Position numbers and translations under genes: made by a program
NCBI GenBank assembly: GCA_014728215.1
Contig: WJLZ01000068.1
Location: forward strand, 18,467-82,466
Reading direction: 5' to 3'
DNA: 64,000 bases
DNA from: Chitinivibrionales bacterium
Lineage (GTDB): Bacteria > Fibrobacterota > Chitinivibrionia > Chitinivibrionales > WJKA01
The notes under the pieces: model-generated
Seen by the model: the letters and a program-made list of their open reading frames with translations, nothing else
Told to the model about the DNA's origin: nothing
Database searches by the model: none
In this document: positions 45,478 through 55,972 of the stretch, in pieces
Layout: each line of letters opens with the position of its first letter
How positions within the stretch are numbered: the stretch's first letter is position 1

Positions 45478-46978
45478 TTTGCGGCCTCCGAGTGATAACA
45501 ATGCGATTTCCGTGAATTTCGGAAACAATGACTTCCTCTCCCGAATCAAAGAATTCACCTTCAGCGACGACGTCGAAAGTTTTGGCGCCGAATCTGGCCT
45601 TCCCCGAAGGTCTGCATGCTGTTTTTACAACCCCTTTGTCTCCCACATGAATCGGAGCAGCCGAATCGGTTTCAACCCGTGAGTTTTTAAGGGATGCAGA
45701 AAGATAGGGCCCGCTGACAATTCGTGAGAGCCGGGGGAAAGCATACCTGAATGTTACCATTGCGATAATAATGGAACCGATAAAACTCCCAAGTACCATT
45801 GCAATATTTCGTAAAAAGAGGCTCATTTGCCAGGGGAAATCCGGCTGAGGAATAACAAAGCCCTGAAAGGAAAGAACAAAACCGATACCAATGAAGACAA
45901 TTCCTGCAATTCCCGTGATTCCAAAACCCGGGATTACGAAAAGCTCCATTGCCAGAAGTACAAGGCCGAGAACAATGAGCAATAATTCGGTATAATCGGC
46001 AAGCCCGACCATATATTGCCCGCCAAAAACAAGAGCAATACAAAGTATGCCGATAATGCCGAATATTCCGAAACCGGGGGTTTTGATTTCCATATATAGT
46101 GCCGCCAGGCCGATCATCATGAGGAGTGGAGCGATAGAACTGATAAACCTGACAAAAGTTTCCGACCAGCTTTCTTCAATGCGAATGAGTTCATAATCGG
46201 AAATGCCCATTTCCCGGAGCATTTCTTCGATACTGTCCACACTCATGAGTGAGAAACCGAGTTCACGTGCTTCCTCACTGTGCATGGTCAGTAGTTCGCC
46301 CCGAGTCACAACAGTTTTTTTGGAGACAACCTTCTTTTTTGTGGTTTCATCCAATTCGGCAAAAGCGATTGAATCGAGATAAAGAATTGTATCGGGAAGT
46401 GTAACTTCGTAGACGACCATTTCTCTGGTAACCATGGCTTCAGCCAGTGTTTCCGGAAAACCGTTACGCTGAGCGAGGCTGCGGAATGTTGCACGGAGCG
46501 GTGATTGAATTTTTTCTCCTACAGTTTGCGGCGCGCCGTCGCTATAGGTAATCGGCTCACAATCTCCCAGTGTTGTGCCGTGTTTCATTACCAGCTTATC
46601 ACAGGCCAGGGCGATCAGGGCTCCTGCGGAAATCGCTTTGTTTTTGACGTATGCGACTGTCGTGTCCTGAACATTCTGCAGTGTGTCAACAATCTGCAAT
46701 GCTGCATCAACCCGCCCGCCGAAAGTGTCCATTTCGATAATAATCAAGGCAGCCCCGGAGTCGTGGGCCATGCGGGTCGAGCGGGCAAGAAACGAAGCCA
46801 TGCCCGGCTCAACAGTCCCTTTTACGGGAATGACAAAAATTTTTTTTGTGGAGGAACTTGATTCCTTACCCTCGGAAGCATAGGAGAGAGAGGGTAACAG
46901 GAGCAAAATGCCTGCAATAAATATCAAACCAAAGGGGCATCTTTTAAGACTCATTAGGAGCTTTATAAGCCTTTCCAT
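45467..46978 (-). CDS. NfeD-family ClpP-class serine protease, long form
   Basis: 503 residues: signal peptide/anchor (1-34), a ClpP/SppA-like protease domain (about 45-235) with the nucleophile Ser in ISAGALIAL (S117) after GGRVDAALQIVDTL, three or four membrane helices (about 275-420), and a C-terminal NfeD OB fold (about 430-500). Such proteins cleave membrane or stomatin-like substrates. It heads an operon with a short NfeD, FloA and a small membrane protein. Confidence 0.93.
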   Translation of the reverse strand: MERLIKLLMSLKRCPFGLIFIAGILLLLPSLSYASEGKESSSSTKKIFVIPVKGTVEPGMASFLARSTRMAHDSGAALIIIEMDTFGGRVDAALQIVDTLQNVQDTTVAYVKNKAISAGALIALACDKLVMKHGTTLGDCEPITYSDGAPQTVGEKIQSPLRATFRSLAQRNGFPETLAEAMVTREMVVYEVTLPDTILYLDSIAFAELDETTKKKVVSKKTVVTRGELLTMHSEEARELGFSLMSVDSIEEMLREMGISDYELIRIEESWSETFVRFISSIAPLLMMIGLAALYMEIKTPGFGIFGIIGILCIALVFGGQYMVGLADYTELLLIVLGLVLLAMELFVIPGFGITGIAGIVFIGIGFVLSFQGFVIPQPDFPWQMSLFLRNIAMVLGSFIGSIIIAMVTFRYAFPRLSRIVSGPYLSASLKNSRVETDSAAPIHVGDKGVVKTACRPSGKARFGAKTFDVVAEGEFFDSGEEVIVSEIHGNRIVITRRPQNEQ

Positions 46979-47411
46979 GCCTTAGAATATCCTTTCTGGC
47001 GCAACACTTGTCAATAAAAGATGCTATCTCGTGAAATTTTTGTACTTTATTCCAAATAATAGATTCCGGTTAAGCTCCTTTTAAAATTTGATATTTGCCG
47101 AGAATATTAACTAATTTAATGAGGACAAAAAGCCAAAATTTTTAAAAGCAGGTGATATTTTTCGCTTCACATTTTATATTTATTAAAGCACCTTATTTGT
47201 TGAAGCGACTGAGCGAAGAGGGGTAGCAAGCTAAAGCAGGGTTTTCAAGCAACAAATAGTATCCTTCCGAAGGGCATTATTTAAGAAGAGGTCCGGCTGA
47301 GCTTTTGGCCCTGAACCGCTTAAACAAAAAGTTGGCTATTGAATATTCACGTAAGAATGCAGTATAATTAATCAGTCGTACTCAGTACTCGTATAAGGAA
47401 TTGATTACAAC
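46979..47411. other. 433-base non-coding region before a sigma factor gene
   Basis: No convincing frame is present. It separates divergent genes. It holds the sigma gene promoter (47339-47368) and, before it, an inverted repeat with arms TTATTTGTTG (47193-47202) and CAACAAATAG (47250-47259) around a 47-base purine-rich stretch. The arms could form a ten-pair stem, perhaps a structured leader or small RNA of unknown type. A small CCTTCCGAAGG hairpin follows at about 47262-47272. I could not assign it to a known RNA family. Confidence 0.4.
47339..47368 (+). promoter_or_regulatory. sigma-70-type promoter upstream of the sigma factor gene
   Basis: TTGAAT, 18 bases, TATAAT; predicted start near 47375, about 35 bases before the GTG/ATG start. 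Confidence 0.65.
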
Positions 47412-48254
47412 GTGACTATGAAACAAAAGTCTGAAGCACTCTATTTTCGGGATATTAATCGGTTCAAAGTTCTTTCTGATGTAGAAGAACGGAAGCTGGT
47501 TAAGCTGGTTAAGGATAATGAAGAGGGTGCTATCAATAAATTAATTTCCGCAAACCTGCGCTTTGTGGTCAGCGTTGCCCGGCGTTATCGCGGTCGCGGA
47601 CTCAGCTATCTTGAGCTTATTAATGAAGGAAACATAGGCCTTTTGAAAGCCGCGAAGCGATTCGATCTTAATATGAATGTCAAATTTATCTCCTATGCGG
47701 TATGGTGGATACGGCAATCAATTCAGAAAGCACTTTTTGAGCAGGCCGGCACAGTAAGAATCCCGCCGAATAAAATAGCACTGGTCAATAAATTCAAACG
47801 CGCACTCGATGCCAATGACGGTGACTATCACAAAACCATTATGATGGAAGAGTTCAAAGAGCATGAACGGGAAATTATCGAAGTACTCGATAAACTCAAG
47901 GGTTTGTCCCTTAATGCTCCGGTCGGCAATGCCAAGCCCGATGAAGAAAGCACTAAGACATTGCTGGATGTTTTAGGTGAAGAACCCAATCAGAATGAAG
48001 AAAGCGAACGATTGGAACTGGGCAATGTTCTTGACAGTGTTCTTCAGACAATAACCAGTCGGGAAGAGCGTATTCTTCGAATGTATTACGGACTCAATTT
48101 TTCTCACCAGTTCACACTGGAAGAAATCGGAAAAGAGCTCAGTCTTACCCGCGAGAGGGTTCGTTTGATTCGAGATCGATCGCTCCGGAAACTCTTTAAA
48201 AATCCTGCCTCGCGAGCTAAGCTGTTTCCGTTTATTCAAGACTCCAAGCAATGA
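47412..48254 (+). CDS. sigma-70 family factor, group 1/2 without region 1.1
   Basis: 280 residues covering regions 1.2 to 4. Region 2 is canonical: NLRFVVSVARRYRGRGLSYLELINEGNIGLLKAAKRFD, SYAVWWIRQSIQKAL. Region 4 has FTLEEIGKELSLTRERVRLIRDRSLRKL, recognition of a -35 element. It lacks the acidic region 1.1 and large nonconserved region of RpoD, so it looks like a compact primary or stationary-type (RpoS-like) factor; many FCB bacteria use such a form as the housekeeping sigma. GTG at 47412 or ATG at 47418 could start it. Confidence 0.9.
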   Translation: MTMKQKSEALYFRDINRFKVLSDVEERKLVKLVKDNEEGAINKLISANLRFVVSVARRYRGRGLSYLELINEGNIGLLKAAKRFDLNMNVKFISYAVWWIRQSIQKALFEQAGTVRIPPNKIALVNKFKRALDANDGDYHKTIMMEEFKEHEREIIEVLDKLKGLSLNAPVGNAKPDEESTKTLLDVLGEEPNQNEESERLELGNVLDSVLQTITSREERILRMYYGLNFSHQFTLEEIGKELSLTRERVRLIRDRSLRKLFKNPASRAKLFPFIQDSKQ

Positions 48255-48266
48255 TCTGCTTGTCCT

Positions 48267-48716
48267 ATGAGATTTTTTCTCGAACACAAATTTGTTACCC
48301 TGCTCATTATCCTGGGAATAGGGTACTGGTATGTGAATCCGGCAAACAGGTTTGGTTACTATCGAAAAGGGTTTGTAATTTATAACAGAATTCCTTTAGC
48401 TTTCTGCGATTTATATGTCGATCCCAATGGTGACCATACAATGCTTGAGGATCTGAAAAAAAAGCGGGTTCTGAGTCACTGGTATTCTAAGGTTCAGGAT
48501 TTTACCGACAGAGATGATATGAGAACGGTCACGCTTCTTATAGGCAATGGTTTCGGCAAGGAACGTTCTTCGTTTATCGAACAAAACTACATCTCAAACC
48601 TCAGAAACAGCAACGTCAAGATTGTGATGCTCCCCTCCGAAAAAGCGGTCCGGAAGTTTAATTCTCTCAAGGATATGGGCGAACCGGTCGCTATCCTGCT
48701 TAAATTGAAAATGTAA
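48267..48716 (+). CDS. membrane-anchored protein of unknown function
   Basis: 149 residues, no family recognised. An N-terminal helix (about 7-23, FVTLLIILGIGYWYV) would anchor it, followed by about 120 residues outside or inside the membrane: basic, with no cysteine pairs or catalytic motif visible (a single Cys in IPLAFCDLYVDPNGD). It begins 12 bases after the sigma factor stop codon on the same strand and precedes recA by 70 bases, so it may share the sigma message. Composition matches the neighbours; there is no sign of transfer. Confidence 0.7.
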   Translation: MRFFLEHKFVTLLIILGIGYWYVNPANRFGYYRKGFVIYNRIPLAFCDLYVDPNGDHTMLEDLKKKRVLSHWYSKVQDFTDRDDMRTVTLLIGNGFGKERSSFIEQNYISNLRNSNVKIVMLPSEKAVRKFNSLKDMGEPVAILLKLKM

Positions 48717-48786
48717 TCCTTTTCTCCTTAGTTTGCATATCATATTTTGTAGTATTCTTTTTTTTACGAATCCATAGGGAGTTGTT

Positions 48787-49860
<1,074 letters not shown>

Positions 49861-49967
49861 CAGTATCAGTGCAATAGCCGGAACTCCAACAGGAACAGCG
49901 GCTTTCCTCGCCGGGGAGCTCAGATTAACAGCAATTTTAAATAAACAGCCATAGTGAAAGGCTCTTT

Positions 49968-52631
49968 ATGTCGAAACCATCGTCACAAATAAGACAGGAA
50001 TTCATAGAGTTTTTCAAGAAAAAGGGACATACGTTTGTTCCCAGCTCTCCGGTGGTTCCTCACGATGATCCCACATTACTGTTTATCAATGCGGGGATGA
50101 ATCAGTTCAAGTCGATATTTTTAGGGGACAATCCTCGGGGCTTGAAACGTGCAGCGAACTCACAGAAGTGTATGCGGGTATCGGGTAAACATAACGATCT
50201 TGAAGAAGTTGGCCGGGATCATTATCATCATACGATGTTTGAGATGCTGGGTAACTGGTCCTTTGGCGATTATTATAAAAAGGAAGCCATTGTCTGGGCC
50301 TGGGAACTCCTTACCGAAGTGTGGGGGTTTCCCAAAGACCGGCTCTTTGCAACGGTGTACGAGAGTGATGATGAAGCCATGGAGTTATGGAAATCCGAGA
50401 CCGACATCGACCACGACCGAATTCTCCGTTTTGGAAAAAAGGATAATTTCTGGGAGATGGGCGAAACCGGCCCCTGTGGTCCCTGTTCCGAAATACACTA
50501 TGATATCGGAGATCCCGCAACACAGGAGCAGACCTTTAAAGATCCCGTACAGGGAGTCAATGGAGAGAACGATCGATATCGGGAAATATGGAATCTTGTG
50601 TTCATCCAGTACAATCGTGAGCAGGACGGCTCATTAAAGGAGCTTCCGAACAAACATGTTGATACAGGGATGGGATTCGAGCGGCTTACCGCCGTGTTGC
50701 AAGATGTCAAATCAAACTATGATACCGATCTGTTTTCGCCTCTTATCGCCCATATCGAAAAGATGAGTGGACAAAAATATTTACCTGGTCTGGAAGGCAT
50801 GCCGTTCCGGGTTATCGCCGATCATATCAGGGCTCTCACGTTTACTATCACCGACGGCGTTTTTCCTTCAAACGAAGGACGGGGGTATGTCCTCCGAAGG
50901 TTGTTGCGTCGTGCCTTCCGGTATGGTCGGGAGTTGGGGTTTCGCGAACCCTTTCTTTATGAAATCGTACCCGCAGTCATCGATATAATGGGAGATGCGT
51001 TTCCGGAAATAAAGGCCCGGCGCGAGTATGTGCAGGAAGTAATCCGGTCCGAAGAGGAGCGGTTTGGTCAGACACTGGAACAGGGCATCCTCAAATTCAA
51101 TGACATTGTTGAAGAACTTAAGGGGAAAAAGAAAAAAACTGTTTCGGGTGATGATGTTTTTCTGCTGTACGACACCTACGGTTTTCCCATGGACCTTACC
51201 CGTTTGATGGCCGAGGAACAGGGGTTGTCGATTGATGAACAGGGGTATGAAACCTTGATGGATCAACAGCGGGATCGTGCACGGGAGGCTGCGAAAAAAA
51301 GCGATGACACCGCACTTTCGTCCGAGGGCTGGATCGAACTCGGTTCCCGGGCCGGAACACAATTTATCGGCTATGACGCCGATACCTCGGAATCTCAGGT
51401 TGTTCGGTACAAAAAGGCCGATAATGGGTATCTGCTTATCCTCGACATTACACCATTTTACGCAGAGTCCGGCGGACAGGTTGGTGACAAAGGCAAATTA
51501 ACAACCGAAAATGATACCGTGTTGACGGTTGCTGATACCTTTAAATGGAACGATATGATTGTGCATAAAGTCGGTATTCCCGAGGATTTTGACGAAAAGG
51601 AGCTGCAGAAACCCCTTCATGCCCGGATCGTTGCCGCAGACCGCCAAGCCACCCGGAGAAATCATTCGGCAACCCATCTTCTTCAGGCCGCGCTTCGGAA
51701 TATACTCGGCGATCATATCCAGCAGTCCGGTTCGAAGGTGGATCCTGAAACCATGCGGTTTGATTTTACTCATTTCAAGGCCCTGACCCCCAACGAGCTG
51801 GTCGCACTTGAATCCCAGGTAAACGAATGGATCCTTGCCGATCTGAAAGTGGCAACCGTGGTCAAACCAACCGAAGAGGCAAAGGAAGAGGGGGCAATCG
51901 CTCTCTTTGGAGAAAAATATGGACCTGAGGTCAGGGTGGTGACCATGGGTAAAATAAGTAAAGAACTCTGTGGAGGAACCCATGTTACTTCAACCGGGCA
52001 GATAGGCTTGTTTCATATAACCTCCGAGAGCAGCATCTCGGCAGGTATCAGACGTATTGAAGCGGTTACGGGAATGAATGCGGTCGATTATCTCAATAAA
52101 AAGGAAGGGATAGTTACTTCGCTGGTAAATATGTTGAAGACCGGTGAGGATGCATTGCCGGACAAGATTTCCGGGATGATGGATGATATCAAAAATCTTC
52201 AATCGGAGATATCGAAACTTCAGCAGCAGAATGCTGCCGATTCTGTTGAAACGCTTGTTTCCGAGGCCGAAAAGAACGGAAAATCCTTTCCATGGATTAT
52301 CAAGAACATGGGAACGATGGATAAGGGTTCTTTCAGTAATCTTACCGATGCTCTCTCCGATACCATCCGGGAGCAGAAACTCGAAAAGTATGTGTTTGTT
52401 TTAGGGGTGCGTTCAGATTCCAAAGCCTTGTTTGCCGCGTGTGCAGGGAAAGAAGCTGTCGCTCAGCATGGCATTCATTGCGGTAATCTGGTAAAAACTG
52501 CTGCTAAAGAGGCCGGCGGCGGTGGAGGTGGTTCTCCCCTCCGGGCCCAGGCTGGTGGTAAAGCACCTGATAAAATCGATGACGCCCTTGAAGTGGCGTC
52601 TCAGCTTCTGAAGAAAGCAGAGCAGCCATGA
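49968..52631 (+). CDS. alaS: alanyl-tRNA synthetase
   Basis: 887 residues. Class II core with the start phrase IRQEFIEFFKKKGHTFVPSSPVVP, GRDHYHHTMFEMLGNWSFGDYYKKEA; editing domain motif NHSATHLLQAALR and CGGTHVTSTGQIG for zinc; C-terminal C-Ala domain with the glycine stretch GGGGGGSPLRAQAGG. It overlaps the GGGP synthase gene by 4 bases, an uncommon partner. It lies about 110 bases after recA; recA-alaS linkage is common in bacteria. Confidence 0.97.
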   Translation: MSKPSSQIRQEFIEFFKKKGHTFVPSSPVVPHDDPTLLFINAGMNQFKSIFLGDNPRGLKRAANSQKCMRVSGKHNDLEEVGRDHYHHTMFEMLGNWSFGDYYKKEAIVWAWELLTEVWGFPKDRLFATVYESDDEAMELWKSETDIDHDRILRFGKKDNFWEMGETGPCGPCSEIHYDIGDPATQEQTFKDPVQGVNGENDRYREIWNLVFIQYNREQDGSLKELPNKHVDTGMGFERLTAVLQDVKSNYDTDLFSPLIAHIEKMSGQKYLPGLEGMPFRVIADHIRALTFTITDGVFPSNEGRGYVLRRLLRRAFRYGRELGFREPFLYEIVPAVIDIMGDAFPEIKARREYVQEVIRSEEERFGQTLEQGILKFNDIVEELKGKKKKTVSGDDVFLLYDTYGFPMDLTRLMAEEQGLSIDEQGYETLMDQQRDRAREAAKKSDDTALSSEGWIELGSRAGTQFIGYDADTSESQVVRYKKADNGYLLILDITPFYAESGGQVGDKGKLTTENDTVLTVADTFKWNDMIVHKVGIPEDFDEKELQKPLHARIVAADRQATRRNHSATHLLQAALRNILGDHIQQSGSKVDPETMRFDFTHFKALTPNELVALESQVNEWILADLKVATVVKPTEEAKEEGAIALFGEKYGPEVRVVTMGKISKELCGGTHVTSTGQIGLFHITSESSISAGIRRIEAVTGMNAVDYLNKKEGIVTSLVNMLKTGEDALPDKISGMMDDIKNLQSEISKLQQQNAADSVETLVSEAEKNGKSFPWIIKNMGTMDKGSFSNLTDALSDTIREQKLEKYVFVLGVRSDSKALFAACAGKEAVAQHGIHCGNLVKTAAKEAGGGGGGSPLRAQAGGKAPDKIDDALEVASQLLKKAEQP

Positions 52632-53380
52632 AAAAGAACAGCATCTATTCGGCTATTGATACGCGGGTCCAACAACAGAAAAAATGCTACTGGGTTTTAC
52701 TCGATCCCGATGATTTTTCCATCGAAAAGGCGGGGGAAATAGCCGATGAAGCCGGACGGTGCGGTGTGAATGCTTTTCTTATCGGCGGAAGTCTTCTTCA
52801 TACAAATCATCTCGACACCTTTATTTTACATCTGAAAGACCGGACAAATGTACCGGTTATTCTTTTCCCCGGTGATGCCACCCAGTTGTCGGCCAATGCC
52901 GATGCTCTTCTCTATCTGGTATTGATATCCGGACGGAACCCGGCCAATCTGATCGGTGAACATGTCAAGGCCGCCCCTATGATAAAAGAGATGGGTATCG
53001 AGCCCATTTCTACCGCCTACATGCTTGTCGAGTCGGGGATTGTTTCCTCTGTCGAGTTCATGAGCAACACCCGTCCTCTTCCCCGGAACAAACCCATGAT
53101 CGCCGCTGCCCATGCGCTTGCAGCACAATACATGGGAATGAAAATGATTTATCTTGAGGCTGGCAGTGGCGCCGAACAGAGTGTGCCCAAAGAGATGATC
53201 GCCATGGTACGTAAATCTACTGATGCAACGCTTATTGTGGGCGGTGGAATCAGAGATGCCGATACCGCGGAAGAAAAACTCCGGGCGGGAGCGGATATTA
53301 TCGTAACCGGCAATCTGTTGCGGCAAAAGGATGGTGTCGATCAGATGAAAAATATCGCCGCGATGGTCAATAACTATTAA
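52628..53380 (+). CDS. geranylgeranylglyceryl/heptaprenylglyceryl phosphate synthase
   Basis: Joins a polyprenyl diphosphate to glycerol-1-phosphate, making an ether prenyl lipid of the archaeal stereochemistry. 250 residues in a TIM-barrel: WVLLDPDDFSIEKA, FLIGGSLLHTN, YLEAGSGAEQSVP and LIVGGGIRDADTAEEK. The bacterial enzymes of this family are found in Bacteroidota and relatives; the chain length depends on a few residues I cannot interpret. The ATG overlaps the alaS stop. No glycerol-1-phosphate dehydrogenase gene is in the window. Confidence 0.93.
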   Translation: MKKNSIYSAIDTRVQQQKKCYWVLLDPDDFSIEKAGEIADEAGRCGVNAFLIGGSLLHTNHLDTFILHLKDRTNVPVILFPGDATQLSANADALLYLVLISGRNPANLIGEHVKAAPMIKEMGIEPISTAYMLVESGIVSSVEFMSNTRPLPRNKPMIAAAHALAAQYMGMKMIYLEAGSGAEQSVPKEMIAMVRKSTDATLIVGGGIRDADTAEEKLRAGADIIVTGNLLRQKDGVDQMKNIAAMVNNY

Positions 53381-53428
53381 TTTGTCTCCGCACCTGCGGC
53401 GTCGGCCGGGGTGTGGAGGATAGGGATA

Positions 53429-53456
53429 GTAAGGGCATTCAATTGAACACCCTTAC
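53429..53456. terminator. hairpin between convergent genes, possible terminator
   Basis: GTAAGGG pairs with CCCTTAC, enclosing the palindrome TTCAATTGAA, between the GGGP synthase stop and the barrel gene stop. There is no T-run, so the terminator call is weak. Confidence 0.35.
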
Positions 53457-53469
53457 GACGTTCTATCTC

Positions 53470-55278
53470 CTACCTGCTCGAATAGGAATACTGGATCAGT
53501 ATCTGATGTCTCGATTCATTGATCCGCGCCTGGGGATCGACCGGTTGCTGAAGCTGGTACCGGTAATCATAGACAAGTGATATGGCCCTGAACAGCCGCC
53601 AGGAAAGGGTGTTCCTGAAGTCAAGCTGTGGTTTGAAACTCATTTCTTCCCCCGTACGGATAGGAAAAAGAACCTCGAGTTCGGTCTTAATCGTGGCAAG
53701 GCGTCCAAGGCGGAGCGTGGAATTAAGCGCCGCTTCGGGGCCGTAATCCGGCGAAGACGGATAATGTACCCGCCTGACTATGTTACTGCTTTTGTCGTTG
53801 TCGGTAATGTCCCGGTACCGTGAATAGAGCAGTTGATCGGTGGAATCGACAATGATTGTGTCGGCAATTACCGATTCGTTCCAACGCCATTCCTGAGAAA
53901 AGCCGAAGCCGCTAAGAATTGTCAGATCAAAATAACGTGTGTTAAAGATATTAAAATTCGCTCCTGCACCGATTTCCAGTTTGAAAGGAGAAAACGCCGG
54001 CTGCAGAAGGGATGAATTGGGAGGAAGAGAATCGATTTCCTTTAACGTCGAATCCGAATTGAGTTTCAGGAAATAATGTTTCCCTGCGGTTTCAGGCGCC
54101 CGGGCATAGGATGGAAATATTTCGGTATTGGTTTCCATCCTTCCATAGGGACCCAGCCAGGGAAGAAAGCGCCACACAAAAATTGAAAAAAGACGAAGCT
54201 CATCGGTTTTGCTGTCGAGCCGGGACAACATCAACTTGGAAAAATCAATGCCCTCATTGAGATTAATGTTGGAAATCCAGTCGATCGGATTCTTTTTGTA
54301 ATTGAGCCGTGCATTAAGAAGGAGGGCGATCGAGGTCGATGTTACCGAGGTATCGTTTTCCTTATCGTTTTCGGCATTGAAATCCACGCTTCCCCCAACA
54401 TCGAAACCATATTTCCAGTTATTGGTGAGTTTTTTACTCGCTTCGGCATAGACAATCCCGCCGCCTTCGATGACCATTTCTTCGGGATTGTTCTGCACCA
54501 GAATAAAATTAATCAATTCTCCAGGCAGGAGTCGGACGGTAACAAAGTTTGTAAGCGTGTTGTAGCTGTCGCCGATGCCGTATATTTTGTAGATGCCGGG
54601 CTTGAGAATCCACGTTTTGAGCTCTTCACCCAGATCCGGTTCGCGCCCATATCCCCGTCCATAGGTTTCAAAATGGTCGATACGGGCAATTTCGTACTCG
54701 CCCGGAATGGGTGTGTTATTTCGATCGACAACATCGATTACCAGCCCACTCCAATCGGGAATGAGAGGCACGACTTTACTTTCGATGATCGTTACGCTGC
54801 GAACCATTCTGGTTTTATGAGGCCCGCTTCCGAATATGACATAATAGGTGCCCGGCATGAGATTGTATTTATTTCCCGGTTTGCCGGAAACCATGACTTT
54901 TCCTTTATCATTGATAATCTCGATTTCCGGTTCGAGTGACGGTTTTGTCATGTATGGTATATAGACAGCGCCTTTACCCAAAGGAGTAGGGTTGTGGTCT
55001 GCGGCAAGCTGTTTTGCCAGCGACGGCGCGTCCCAGGTCTTTGACACCTTTTCAAGCCAGTTTGGTGATTCGGGGGTAATGGTCGGCTTTTTGGCTTCGA
55101 CGCTGTCTTCCGGTATGATTTGCCGTGAATATTCATCGGTAATATCTTCTCCAGGAAGGTCGGGCGGCGGTGCGCCCAGGAGTGGAAAAACAAGGCAAAG
55201 GCCAATAATAAACAGCCGGTAATCATATCTGCGAAAATATGGGATTCGAGATAGTAATGTATTGCGTAGGTTATTCAT
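53470..55278 (-). CDS. predicted outer-membrane beta-barrel protein of the Mla operon
   Basis: About 602 residues from the ATG at 55278, whose start overlaps the lipoprotein gene by 8 bases. A signal peptide (about 18-36) is followed by two beta domains of PEGA/carboxypeptidase-like type (about 85-225: NLMPGTYYVIFGSGPHKTRMV, WILKPGIYKIYGIGD) and then ~360 residues of alternating strands with many Trp/Tyr (FVWRFLPWLGPYGRMETNTEIF) that should form a barrel. No family recognised. As the last gene of a lipid-transport operon it is a candidate outer-membrane end of that system. The final residues YSYSSR fit a barrel-closing strand only loosely. Confidence 0.7.
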   Translation of the reverse strand: MNNLRNTLLSRIPYFRRYDYRLFIIGLCLVFPLLGAPPPDLPGEDITDEYSRQIIPEDSVEAKKPTITPESPNWLEKVSKTWDAPSLAKQLAADHNPTPLGKGAVYIPYMTKPSLEPEIEIINDKGKVMVSGKPGNKYNLMPGTYYVIFGSGPHKTRMVRSVTIIESKVVPLIPDWSGLVIDVVDRNNTPIPGEYEIARIDHFETYGRGYGREPDLGEELKTWILKPGIYKIYGIGDSYNTLTNFVTVRLLPGELINFILVQNNPEEMVIEGGGIVYAEASKKLTNNWKYGFDVGGSVDFNAENDKENDTSVTSTSIALLLNARLNYKKNPIDWISNINLNEGIDFSKLMLSRLDSKTDELRLFSIFVWRFLPWLGPYGRMETNTEIFPSYARAPETAGKHYFLKLNSDSTLKEIDSLPPNSSLLQPAFSPFKLEIGAGANFNIFNTRYFDLTILSGFGFSQEWRWNESVIADTIIVDSTDQLLYSRYRDITDNDKSSNIVRRVHYPSSPDYGPEAALNSTLRLGRLATIKTELEVLFPIRTGEEMSFKPQLDFRNTLSWRLFRAISLVYDYRYQLQQPVDPQARINESRHQILIQYSYSSR

Positions 55279-55972
55279 CAGATGTTTCCGGGATGGAGTG
55301 TTGCGATTCGGTTGATTCTGATGTGCCGGAACTTGTGGGCGAAGAAATACCGAATTCTTTAGCCAAAATGACATCGATATCATGGATTGCCTGATTCATG
55401 ATATATTCCATGATAGCCGACATTTCTTTAATAATATTTTCGGGGTTATTTTCGAAAACTCTTTTTCGTTTATCAAAATGGCGGGTATAAATAGTTCTTC
55501 CATCACTGAGACGGGTGAATTTCAGGCGAAGAGCAAGGTGTGCAAACCATATCTCGTCACTGTCATATTCTTCAATAGCCTCAATAACACCGCTCAGTTC
55601 ATACTCGGGTCGCTTACCTTCATCGAACCGACGTATTACATGGCTGACAAGATTCTCCGAAAGCAGGTGCTTTTGAATCAGGTCGGTCAGCATACGGGTA
55701 GGCTTGACTGCCCACACCCGGTAATGGTAATACCGAAGCTGAAAGGCGCTTTGGCGGTAGACTATTTGCGGCCGGGCATATGCTTCTTCGATGTCAAGCT
55801 CTTTCAGACGTATGGTATAGGGATAGGTATGAGCGTAGACTCGATTATTACGTGGCATCGGCTGATAATTCAGGACATAATACTTTTTTACAGGCGGTGC
55901 GGTGCAGAGAACAAGTGGTAATATACCGAGACAGATCCCGGCTGTTTTAGCCCATGCTTTCGGACGTATCAT
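55271..55972 (-). CDS. ABC transport auxiliary lipoprotein, PqiC-like
   Basis: 233 residues. A lipoprotein signal ends LVLC with Cys23. The mature domain follows the auxiliary component pattern (VKKYYVLNYQPMPR, IRLKELDIEEAYARPQIVYRQSAFQLRYYHYRVWAVKPTRMLTDLIQKHL). PqiC-type lipoproteins sit at the outer membrane and assist MCE tubes. The gene overlaps the upstream MCE gene by 4 bases and the barrel gene downstream by 8. The C-terminal Ser/Thr/Glu-rich tail is probably disordered. Confidence 0.85.
   Translation of the reverse strand: MIRPKAWAKTAGICLGILPLVLCTAPPVKKYYVLNYQPMPRNNRVYAHTYPYTIRLKELDIEEAYARPQIVYRQSAFQLRYYHYRVWAVKPTRMLTDLIQKHLLSENLVSHVIRRFDEGKRPEYELSGVIEAIEEYDSDEIWFAHLALRLKFTRLSDGRTIYTRHFDKRKRVFENNPENIIKEMSAIMEYIMNQAIHDIDVILAKEFGISSPTSSGTSESTESQHSIPETSDE

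Noticed and set aside
48717..48786. LexA/SOS box upstream of recA
   Set aside because: No GAAC-N4-GTTC or CTG-N10-CAG match in the interval; only promoter-like hexamers are present.
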